The notes beneath the pieces were generated by a model. That model did no database searches, was not told where the DNA came from, and was given only the letters and a program-made list of their open reading frames with translations. A stretch of 12,565 nt of DNA. Source: an uncultured Lachnospiraceae bacterium (GTDB lineage: Bacteria; Bacillota; Clostridia; Lachnospirales; Lachnospiraceae). The translations under genes were made by a program, and so were the position numbers. The stretch's first letter is position 1. The number at the start of each line of letters is the position of its first letter. Shown here piece after piece: positions 6,511-12,565 of the stretch. Location of the stretch: positions 1 to 12,565 of the forward strand of contig CAMNWW010000038.1 of NCBI GenBank assembly GCA_946566415.1. Reading direction: 5' to 3'.

Positions 6511-7401
6511 TCACCGCCTATTTTTCAGCATGGCGTAGAAGGTATCCGCCGCCCTGTTCCTTGCTTGTCTTTTATCAGAGATCAGCTTGATTGACCGCCT
6601 GGGTATCTCACAGTCAAGGGGAATCTGGATAAGCTTTTTTTCACCCAAAAGCGGAAACGCCAGTCTTTCGGGCAAGAATCCTATTCCAAGATTATTTTGA
6701 ATTAAAGGAAGCAATAGATTTGAAGTTTCCACTTCCATATCAAGCTCCATATCCGCGCCGTTTCTGATAAAAAAGTCTCTATAAAAATCATAAGTCACCG
6801 TTCCTTTCCCCAAACCAATCCAAGGGTATCCGGCAAGTTCAGTTAATCGCTTCTTTTCCTTACCTAACTGTTTATACCGTATCCCTCCCACCAATATCTC
6901 ATCAAAATCATACACCGTTTCGCATTGAACATTTTCAGGTTCTTTGAAAGGAGAGGTTACCACCGCAAAATCCAGTCTGCCTGAGATAAAATATTTGATA
7001 ATTTCCGAAGTGTTTTGATTATGTACTTTTATCCGTATTTTAGGATATTCCATTTTGAAGTCATGAAGAAGGTCAAGCAGATAAAGATGCAGCGCTGACT
7101 CTGTAGCCCCTATTTCAACCGTCCCCCTGTCCTCTAAAGCCTCTTCGCCTATTTCTTCCTGTGCATTGAACAAATGTCTGCACGCTGCTTCCACGTGATA
7201 ATATAACTTTTCCCCCTCTTCCGTAAGACGTATCCCTCTTGGCTCCCGTATAAACAGCCTGCATTTTAACTGCGCTTCCAATAGTTTTATGGTTCGTGTC
7301 ACATTAGGCTGATTGCTCCCCAATGCCGCGGCCGCCCTCGTGATATTCTTATATTTTGCTGCATAATAAAAGATTTTATAGTATTCAAAATTAATATCCA
7401 T
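6511..7401 (-). CDS. LysR-type transcriptional regulator
   Basis: This 296-residue protein has the length and layout of LysR regulators. Residues 1-60 hold the winged helix-turn-helix: FYYAAKYKNITRAAAALGSNQPNVTRTIKLLEAQL, then LFIREPRGIRLTEEGE, which is the family signature (the usual LG at the helix end is KC here, residues 46-47). A linker helix follows, and an effector-binding domain begins near GTVEIGATESALHLYLL (93 onward) with SGRLDFAVVTSP and LGIGFLPERLAF. It lies between two MATE genes, convergent with one and divergent from the other; the divergent geometry suggests it controls the second MATE gene and itself. The effector is unknown. The ATG at 7401 lacks a good ribosome-binding site (AAAGG is 14 bases away), which fits low expression. 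A codon for an upstream in-frame start was not seen. Confidence 0.92.
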   Translation of the reverse strand: MDINFEYYKIFYYAAKYKNITRAAAALGSNQPNVTRTIKLLEAQLKCRLFIREPRGIRLTEEGEKLYYHVEAACRHLFNAQEEIGEEALEDRGTVEIGATESALHLYLLDLLHDFKMEYPKIRIKVHNQNTSEIIKYFISGRLDFAVVTSPFKEPENVQCETVYDFDEILVGGIRYKQLGKEKKRLTELAGYPWIGLGKGTVTYDFYRDFFIRNGADMELDMEVETSNLLLPLIQNNLGIGFLPERLAFPLLGEKKLIQIPLDCEIPRRSIKLISDKRQARNRAADTFYAMLKNRR

Positions 7402-7410
7402 ATAATATTC

Positions 7411-7433
7411 ATATGCCTTTCATATTATATATG
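7411..7433. promoter_or_regulatory. Candidate LysR operator: ATATG/CATAT inverted half-sites
   Basis: Within the divergent LysR/MATE spacer, ATATGCCTTTCATAT (7411-7425) is an inverted repeat of ATATG and CATAT that fits the T-N11-A pattern of LysR boxes. A third half-site at 7429-7433 makes a second overlapping inverted repeat (CATAT-TAT-ATATG). The sites lie 10-32 bases upstream of the LysR start codon and about 30-50 bases upstream of the MATE -10 box. The region is very A+T-rich, so chance short palindromes are expected. Confidence 0.4.
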
Positions 7434-7436
7434 TAT

Positions 7437-7465
7437 TTTAAATATTGTTCTGATGAGACTATAAT
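7437..7465 (+). promoter_or_regulatory. Putative promoter of the second MATE gene
   Basis: TATAAT at 7460-7465 is preceded after 17 bases by TTTAAA (7437-7442), a four-of-six match to the -35 consensus. A weak -35 beside LysR-like half-sites fits a promoter that needs an activator. The 9-base direct repeat TTCTGATGA occurs on both sides of the -10 (7448-7456 and 7470-7478), spaced by 22 bases, about two helical turns. Confidence 0.5.
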
Positions 7466-7503
7466 ATATTTCTGATGAAAAGTAAAGGAAAGGATAATGA
7501 TTT

Positions 7504-8844
7504 ATGAATAAAGATCTGACTCTTGGAAATCCTCAGAAAGTTTTATGGGCATTCTGCCTTCCTATGTTCGGCAGCATTGTATTTCAGCAGCTATATAATA
7601 TAGCAGATTCGCTTGTGGCGGGCAAGTTTATCGGAGAAAACGCTCTCGCCGCAGTGGGAAATAGTTACAATATAACACTAATATTTATTGCTTTTGCATT
7701 TGGCTGCAATATGGGCTGCTCCATCATTGTATCGCAGCTCTTCGGTGCAAAAGACTACCCTGCCTTAAAATCAGCCGTCTACACCTCCCTGATTGCAAGC
7801 GGCATCCTGTGCTTTTTTCTGATGCTCACAGGACAATTATCCTGTAATCTCTTGCTGCGTTTGATGAAGACTCAAACAGAAATCATGGCGGACTCCTCAC
7901 TATACCTGCGCATTTATATCTGGGGGCTTCCCTTTCTCTTTTTCTATAATATTGCGACAGGCATCTTCTCGGCGCTGGGAGATTCTAGGACTCCGTTTCT
8001 ATTTCTGGCTGTATCGTCGAGCGCCAATATTTTAGTCGACGTCCTGTTTGTAAAGTCATTCGGGATGGGGATCGCAGGCGTAGCCTGGGCGACCTTTCTC
8101 TGCCAAGGCGTTAGCTGTCTGCTATCCATTTCACTGGCGCTTAAACGTTTATCCAAAATTAAAACAGAAAAAAGTATCTCTGTTTTTTCCTGGAATCTCC
8201 TCAAGAAGATAGCGGCTGTCGCAATCCCAAGTATTTTACAGCAGTCTTTTATTTCTCTTGGAAATATGATGATCCAGAGCCGTATCAATAGTTTTGGGGT
8301 CAGTGTCACTGCTGGATATTCGGCGGCCGTCAAATTGAATAATCTGGTCGTCACTTCATTCACTACGATCGGAAACGGAATTTCCAATTTTACGGCGCAA
8401 AACCAGGGCGCCCGTAAATATGACCGTATAAAGGAGGGAACCCGCGCCGGACTGAAATTGGTCTGGTATCTATGTATCCCTTTCTGTCTCCTTTATATCA
8501 TGGCCGGCAAATATGTGTTACTATTATTTATGAACCATTCCTCCGTCAAAGCGCTTACAACAGGACAAGAGTTCCTATGGGTTCTCTCCCCATTCTACTT
8601 TGTTGTATCAACAAAACTGGTTGTCGACGGCGTTCTTCGGGGCGTAAGTGCAATGTACCAATTCATGGCCGCAACCTTCACCGACCTTATTCTGCGTGTA
8701 ATCCTGGCGTTTTTCTTATCCGATCTGACTGCCTCTTCCATAGGAATCTGGGCTGCCTGGCCCGTAGGCTGGTCTATCGCTGCATGTCTTTCTGTATTTT
8801 TCTATAAACGACAATGCAAAAAAGGAAACGGGACGCTTCCATAA
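7504..8844 (+). CDS. MATE family efflux transporter (second copy, distinct from the first)
   Basis: A 446-residue membrane protein with about twelve spans. The N-terminus has the MATE landmark LTLGNPQKVLWAFCLPMF, then FQQLYNIADSLVAGKFIG and ALAAVGNSYNI. The C-terminal half has FTAQNQGARKYDRIKEGTR, the second-half counterpart of the VSQLFGAKDYPALK loop in the first half. It differs clearly in sequence from the MATE gene at 5161, so the pair is not a recent duplication. The substrate is unknown. The ATG at 7504 is preceded by GGAAAGG about ten bases upstream. It is divergent from the LysR gene, its likely regulator. Its TAA stop lies in the loop of the downstream terminator hairpin. Confidence 0.93.
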   Translation: MNKDLTLGNPQKVLWAFCLPMFGSIVFQQLYNIADSLVAGKFIGENALAAVGNSYNITLIFIAFAFGCNMGCSIIVSQLFGAKDYPALKSAVYTSLIASGILCFFLMLTGQLSCNLLLRLMKTQTEIMADSSLYLRIYIWGLPFLFFYNIATGIFSALGDSRTPFLFLAVSSSANILVDVLFVKSFGMGIAGVAWATFLCQGVSCLLSISLALKRLSKIKTEKSISVFSWNLLKKIAAVAIPSILQQSFISLGNMMIQSRINSFGVSVTAGYSAAVKLNNLVVTSFTTIGNGISNFTAQNQGARKYDRIKEGTRAGLKLVWYLCIPFCLLYIMAGKYVLLLFMNHSSVKALTTGQEFLWVLSPFYFVVSTKLVVDGVLRGVSAMYQFMAATFTDLILRVILAFFLSDLTASSIGIWAAWPVGWSIAACLSVFFYKRQCKKGNGTLP

Positions 8845-8863
8845 GGAAACGCCCCGTATTTTT
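8829..8863. terminator. Bidirectional intrinsic terminator between the second MATE gene and the pyruvate oxidoreductase gene
   Basis: Arms 8829-8840 and 8845-8856 form a 12-bp hairpin with a four-base loop (ATAA) that contains the MATE stop codon. On the plus strand there are two A-C mismatches and the stem is followed by a five-T run at 8859-8863. On the minus strand these two positions become G-U pairs, so the stem is fully paired, and it is followed by TTTCC and a seven-T run (complement of 8816-8828). Both converging genes can therefore use it. Confidence 0.85.
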
Positions 8864-8878
8864 GTATTGCTATATCTT

Positions 8879-11800
8879 TTATTCCTCTCCACCGTAAAGT
8901 GTGATGAGTTTCTTCAGATATTCGTAACGTTCTTTTGCTTCTGCTTCGTTCTGAGCAAACATAACTTCTGCCTTCTCCGGATTGAATCTTGCCAGAGCGT
9001 TGTAGCGAACTTCACCGTTCAGGAACTCTTTGTAGCTTTCCAGCTTCGGCTCTTTGCTGTCAAGCGTGAACTTCGCGCCCTCTGCCGCCGGATTGTAACG
9101 GAAGTTGTTCCAGTATCCGCACTCTACAGCCAGAGCTTCCTCTGTCTGAGCCTTGCTCATGCCCTTCTTGATACCATGGTTGATACATGGCGCGTAAGCG
9201 ATGATAAGCGACGGTCCCGGATAAGCCTCTGCCTCTGCGATCGCCTTCACTGTCTGGTTGAAATCAGCGCCCATAGCGATCTGAGCAACATATACGTATC
9301 CGTAGCTCATCGCAATGCTTGCGAGGTCTTTCTTCTTCGTCTCTTTTCCGCCTGCCGCGAACTGTGCGATCGCACCTGTCTTAGTAGCCTTAGAAGACTG
9401 TCCTCCTGTGTTGGAGTATACCTCTGTATCAAATACCATGACATTGATATCTCTTCCGCTTGCAAGAACGTGGTCAACGCCGCCGAATCCGATATCATAT
9501 GCCCATCCGTCGCCGCCGAATACCCACTGTGATTTCTTGCCAAGGAAATCCTTGTTGCTTACAATATCCTTACATACCGGACAATCGCAGCCTTCCAGAG
9601 CTGCAACCAGCTTATCTGTAGCCGTGCCGTTCGTCGCGCCGCAGTTAAACGTATCCAGCCATTCCTGGCATGCTGTTTTCACTTCCGCAGACGCTTCTTC
9701 TGAAGCCGCCACAGACTCTACCTTTGCTTTCAGGCCGTCCCTTAACGCTCTCTGCGCAAGGAGCATACCATAGCCGAACTCCGCCGCATCCTCAAAAAGT
9801 GAGTTAGACCATGCAGGTCCCTGTCCCTTCTCGTTCACAGTGTAAGGAGTGGACGGTGAAGAGTTGCCCCAGATAGAAGAACATCCGGTCGCATTCGCAA
9901 TATACATTCTATCACCGAAAAGCTGTGTGATCAATTTTGCATACGGAGTCTCGCCGCAGCCTGCGCAAGCCCCTGAGAACTCAAGGAGCGGCTGTTTGAA
10001 CTGGCTGCCCTTTACTGTATTTTCTTTAAATTTTGCAACAACTTCCGGCTTTACAGGAATCTCCGTACCGAAATCGAAGTAAACCTGTGAGCCTGCGTTC
10101 GCCTCCATATTCTCCATAACGAGAGCCTTCTCGCCCTTCTTGCCCGGGCAGACATTCGCGCAGGAGCCGCAGCCTGTACAGTCGTATGCAGAAACCGTCA
10201 TAGTGAACTTCATTCCAGGCATTCCGATCATATCAATCGTCTGGATGCCTTCCGGAGCCTTAGCCGCTTCCTCTTCCGTAAGCGCTACCGGACGGATAAC
10301 AGCGTGCGGACATACATATGCGCAGCGGTTACACTGGATACAGTTTTCTGGTTTCCATACCGGGATATCTACTGCGATACCACGTTTCTCGTATGCAGCC
10401 GTGCCGGACGGTGTAGAGCCGTCGGCATAGTCTGTAAATGCAGATACCGGCAGAGAATACCCTTCCTGTGCATTGACTTTAGACTGAATATTCTTAACAA
10501 AAGCAACAGCGTCTTCTCTTCCGCCTTTGACTTCCGGTGTAAATAATCCTTCGTCCGCACAGCTCTTCCAGCTTTCAGGAACCGTTACCTCAACTACCTG
10601 TTTCGCACCTGCGTCGATAGCGTCGTAATTCATCTGTACGATCTTGTCGCCCTTCTTTCCATAGGTTGCCTTTGCAGCCTTCTTCATAAGGTCGATCGCT
10701 TCTTCTTCCGGAATGATGTTTGCCAGTTTGAAGAACGCAGACTGAAGGACTGTGTTGATACGTCCGCCAAGACCGATCTCCTTACCAATCTTAATACCGT
10801 CGATTGTATAGAACTTAATGCCATGGTTTGCGATAAATGCCTTCACCTGTCCCGGAAGATGCTTCTCAAGCCCTTCCATATCCCATGGACAGTTCAGAAG
10901 GAACGTGCCGCCGTCAACAAGTTCCTGTACCATATTGTATTTATTCACATAAGACGGATTGTGGCATGCCACAAAGTTCGCCGTCTTAATCAGATACGTA
11001 GACTTGATCGGTTTCTTTCCGAAACGCAGATGAGACATCGTTACACCGCCGGATTTCTTGGAATCATAGTCAAAATACGCCTGCGCGTACATATCTGTGT
11101 TGTCGCCGATAATCTTGATAGAGTTCTTGTTCGCTCCAACTGTTCCGTCTGCTCCAAGTCCCCAGAACTTACAGTTAATAGTTCCCTCCGGCGTTGTCAC
11201 CAAAGGAGCTCCTACTTCAAGAGAAAGTCCTGTCACATCGTCAACAATGCCGATCGTAAATTCTGCCTTTTCTGTATTCTCAAATACAGCTACGATCTGT
11301 GCCGGCGTCGTGTCCTTAGAGCCAAGTCCATAACGTCCTGAGAAAATCTTAACGCCGTCAAACTTGCTTCCCTTAAGCGCTGCGACAACATCAAGATAAA
11401 GAGGTTCTCCAAGCGCTCCCGGCTCTTTCGTCCTGTCTAATACGTTGATATATTTTACTGTATCCGGAATTGCGTCGATAAGCGCCTGTGCACAGAACGG
11501 TCTGTAAAGACGCACCTTCACAACACCGACCTTCTTGCCTGCCGCCATCAGATAGTCGATCGTCTCATCAATGGTGTCGCATACAGATCCCATAGCAACG
11601 ATCACGTTCTCAGCATCTGCCGCTCCATAATAATTGAACAGTTTATAATCTGTACCTATCTTTGCATTTACCTTGTCCATATATTCCTGTACGATAGCCG
11701 GCATTGCATCGTAGTAAGAATTACATGCTTCACGTGCCTGGAAAAAGATATCCGGGTTCTGAGCGGAACCTCTCTGGCATGGATGATTCGGATTCAATGC

Positions 11801-12418
11801 ATTCTTACGAAAAGCAGCGATAGCGTCCTTATCTACCAGTTCTTCCAGATCTTCATAGTCCCAGGTTTCAATCTTTTGGATCTCGTGGGAAGTACGGAAA
11901 CCATCAAAGAAATTGATAAACGGTATTCTGCCCTTGATCGCCGCACAGTGTGCTACCGGCGTCAAATCCATTACTTCCTGTACGCTGGATTCACAAAGCA
12001 TTGCACACCCTGTCTGACGGCATGCATAAACGTCAGAGTGATCGCCGAAGATAGATAACGCATGGCTCGCAATTGCACGCGCCGATACATTAAATACACC
12101 CGGAAGCTGCTCGCCGGCAATTTTATATAAGTTAGGAATCATAAGAAGTAAGCCCTGAGAAGCTGTGTAGGTCGTTGTCAGCGCACCTGCAGACAGGGAA
12201 CCGTGTACCGTACCTGCCGCGCCCGCTTCAGACTGCATCTCTGTCACCTGAACAGTCTGTCCAAAAATATTCTTTCTTCCTTGCGTCGCCCACTCATCTG
12301 TAGCTTCCGCCATGACAGATGACGGCGTGATTGGGTAAATAGCCGCTACATCCGTATAAGCGTAGGATGCATGTGCGGCTGCATGATTACCATCCATGGT
12401 CTTCATTGCTCTTGCCAT
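8879..12418 (-). CDS. nifJ: Pyruvate:ferredoxin (flavodoxin) oxidoreductase, single-chain
   Basis: This 1179-residue homodimeric enzyme oxidatively decarboxylates pyruvate to acetyl-CoA and CO2 and reduces ferredoxin, a central cytoplasmic step in anaerobes. The domain order is that of the single-chain form: N-terminal pyrimidine-binding domain with YPITPSS (T31), MQSEAGA (E64) and SARAIASHALS (R114), the same positions as the catalytic T31, E64 and R114 of the Desulfovibrio africanus enzyme. Two ferredoxin clusters follow, C693-x2-C-x2-C-x3-C703 and C747-x2-C-x2-C-x3-C757. The C-terminal thiamine diphosphate domain has proximal-cluster cysteines C818, C821, C846 and C1078, and the cofactor motif GDGWAYDIG (D970) to YSNTGGQ (N1003). 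All expected residues are present. The ATG at 12418 has AAGGAGG ten bases upstream. It is alone in its unit, with its own promoter and terminator. The symbol nifJ is the conventional name (por/pfor also used) and implies no link to nitrogen fixation here. Confidence 0.97.
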   Translation of the reverse strand: MARAMKTMDGNHAAAHASYAYTDVAAIYPITPSSVMAEATDEWATQGRKNIFGQTVQVTEMQSEAGAAGTVHGSLSAGALTTTYTASQGLLLMIPNLYKIAGEQLPGVFNVSARAIASHALSIFGDHSDVYACRQTGCAMLCESSVQEVMDLTPVAHCAAIKGRIPFINFFDGFRTSHEIQKIETWDYEDLEELVDKDAIAAFRKNALNPNHPCQRGSAQNPDIFFQAREACNSYYDAMPAIVQEYMDKVNAKIGTDYKLFNYYGAADAENVIVAMGSVCDTIDETIDYLMAAGKKVGVVKVRLYRPFCAQALIDAIPDTVKYINVLDRTKEPGALGEPLYLDVVAALKGSKFDGVKIFSGRYGLGSKDTTPAQIVAVFENTEKAEFTIGIVDDVTGLSLEVGAPLVTTPEGTINCKFWGLGADGTVGANKNSIKIIGDNTDMYAQAYFDYDSKKSGGVTMSHLRFGKKPIKSTYLIKTANFVACHNPSYVNKYNMVQELVDGGTFLLNCPWDMEGLEKHLPGQVKAFIANHGIKFYTIDGIKIGKEIGLGGRINTVLQSAFFKLANIIPEEEAIDLMKKAAKATYGKKGDKIVQMNYDAIDAGAKQVVEVTVPESWKSCADEGLFTPEVKGGREDAVAFVKNIQSKVNAQEGYSLPVSAFTDYADGSTPSGTAAYEKRGIAVDIPVWKPENCIQCNRCAYVCPHAVIRPVALTEEEAAKAPEGIQTIDMIGMPGMKFTMTVSAYDCTGCGSCANVCPGKKGEKALVMENMEANAGSQVYFDFGTEIPVKPEVVAKFKENTVKGSQFKQPLLEFSGACAGCGETPYAKLITQLFGDRMYIANATGCSSIWGNSSPSTPYTVNEKGQGPAWSNSLFEDAAEFGYGMLLAQRALRDGLKAKVESVAASEEASAEVKTACQEWLDTFNCGATNGTATDKLVAALEGCDCPVCKDIVSNKDFLGKKSQWVFGGDGWAYDIGFGGVDHVLASGRDINVMVFDTEVYSNTGGQSSKATKTGAIAQFAAGGKETKKKDLASIAMSYGYVYVAQIAMGADFNQTVKAIAEAEAYPGPSLIIAYAPCINHGIKKGMSKAQTEEALAVECGYWNNFRYNPAAEGAKFTLDSKEPKLESYKEFLNGEVRYNALARFNPEKAEVMFAQNEAEAKERYEYLKKLITLYGGEE

Positions 12419-12462
12419 TTCTTGTTTTCCTCCTTATTATGTCAATGTTTTCACATGTTTTT

Positions 12463-12491
12463 ATTATAGTCCGTCCATTTTAAAAAGTCCA
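12463..12491 (-). promoter_or_regulatory. Promoter of the pyruvate:ferredoxin oxidoreductase gene
   Basis: On the minus strand a perfect TATAAT (12468-12463) is preceded after 17 bases by TGGACT (12491-12486), four of six matches to the -35 consensus. Transcription would start about 35-40 bases before the ATG, giving a short leader with a strong AAGGAGG site. The remaining bases to 12565 show only weak 5-bp inverted repeats and no recognisable gene. Confidence 0.6.
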
Positions 12492-12565
12492 GTAATTCTT
12501 ATTGTTTTGTTTGTTCCTTTTCGGGTACACATCGCCTATTTAAGGCGCATATCCTTGGGCGCTTT

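Noticed and set aside
6478..6524. Possible terminator between the first MATE gene and the LysR gene
   Set aside because: Only a four-base GGCG/CGCC pairing with a loop of about 30 bases precedes TATTTTT; too weak to call.
8867..9532. A 221-codon plus-strand open frame opposite the 3' part of the pyruvate oxidoreductase gene
   Set aside because: It lies entirely or almost entirely antisense to a gene with all catalytic motifs, its translation is serine-, cysteine- and leucine-rich with no domain, and it starts within the terminator region; it is a codon-bias shadow.
12533..12565. Short inverted repeats (CGCCT/AGGCG and GCGC/GCGC) at the right edge as a terminator or operator
   Set aside because: Stems are only four to five bases and there is no T run; the window ends too soon to judge.
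1..12565. A new defence, mobile or biosynthetic system in this window
   Set aside because: Every larger gene falls in a well-known family, and there are no recombinases, toxin-antitoxin pairs, repeat arrays, reverse transcriptase, nuclease or biosynthetic core genes. I found no tRNA, riboswitch or CRISPR pattern by eye.

Overview
The window looks like chromosomal DNA of an anaerobic Firmicute, most likely a clostridial (Lachnospiraceae-like) gut bacterium. This is inferred from a full-length 1179-residue pyruvate:ferredoxin oxidoreductase, purine-rich AGGAGG-type ribosome-binding sites, TATAAT-type promoters, and the families present (polar amino acid ABC importer, two MATE pumps, a QueG-like double-cluster iron-sulfur protein). 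No marker gene fixes the species. I see no insertion sequence, integrase, phage gene, CRISPR array, tRNA or rRNA, and nothing that convincingly forms a new biological system. The gene content is that of an ordinary chromosome; the interesting points are regulatory details and two poorly characterised proteins.

Left part (1-3681, all minus strand): the N-terminal 176 residues of a HAD-family phosphatase run off the left edge. Upstream of it, and read in the same direction, is a four-gene polar amino acid ABC importer operon in the order permease, permease, ATPase, substrate-binding lipoprotein. The genes are tightly packed (20-bp overlap, 6-bp gap, 16-bp gap). Two genes start with GTG, and a 14-bp perfect inverted repeat lies after the last gene.

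Middle part (3682-8844): a minus-strand pair encodes a small membrane protein (promoter-proximal) and a QueG-like 4Fe-4S protein. Facing away from this pair is a MATE efflux pump with a near-consensus promoter. A LysR-type regulator lies tail-to-tail with that pump and head-to-head with a second MATE pump. The LysR/second-MATE intergenic region is A+T-rich and holds inverted and direct repeats of the kind expected for a LysR operator.

Right part (8845-12565, minus strand): a monocistronic pyruvate:ferredoxin oxidoreductase has its own promoter and strong ribosome-binding site. It meets the second MATE gene at a compact hairpin that can serve as terminator for both strands. The last 147 bases hold the promoter and leader of this gene and no recognisable coding sequence.

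Functionally, the importer would bring in an acidic or polar amino acid with ATP, the oxidoreductase converts pyruvate to acetyl-CoA and reduced ferredoxin in central metabolism, and the two pumps plus regulator form an export locus of unknown substrate. Apart from these clusters, the genes show no obvious common pathway.
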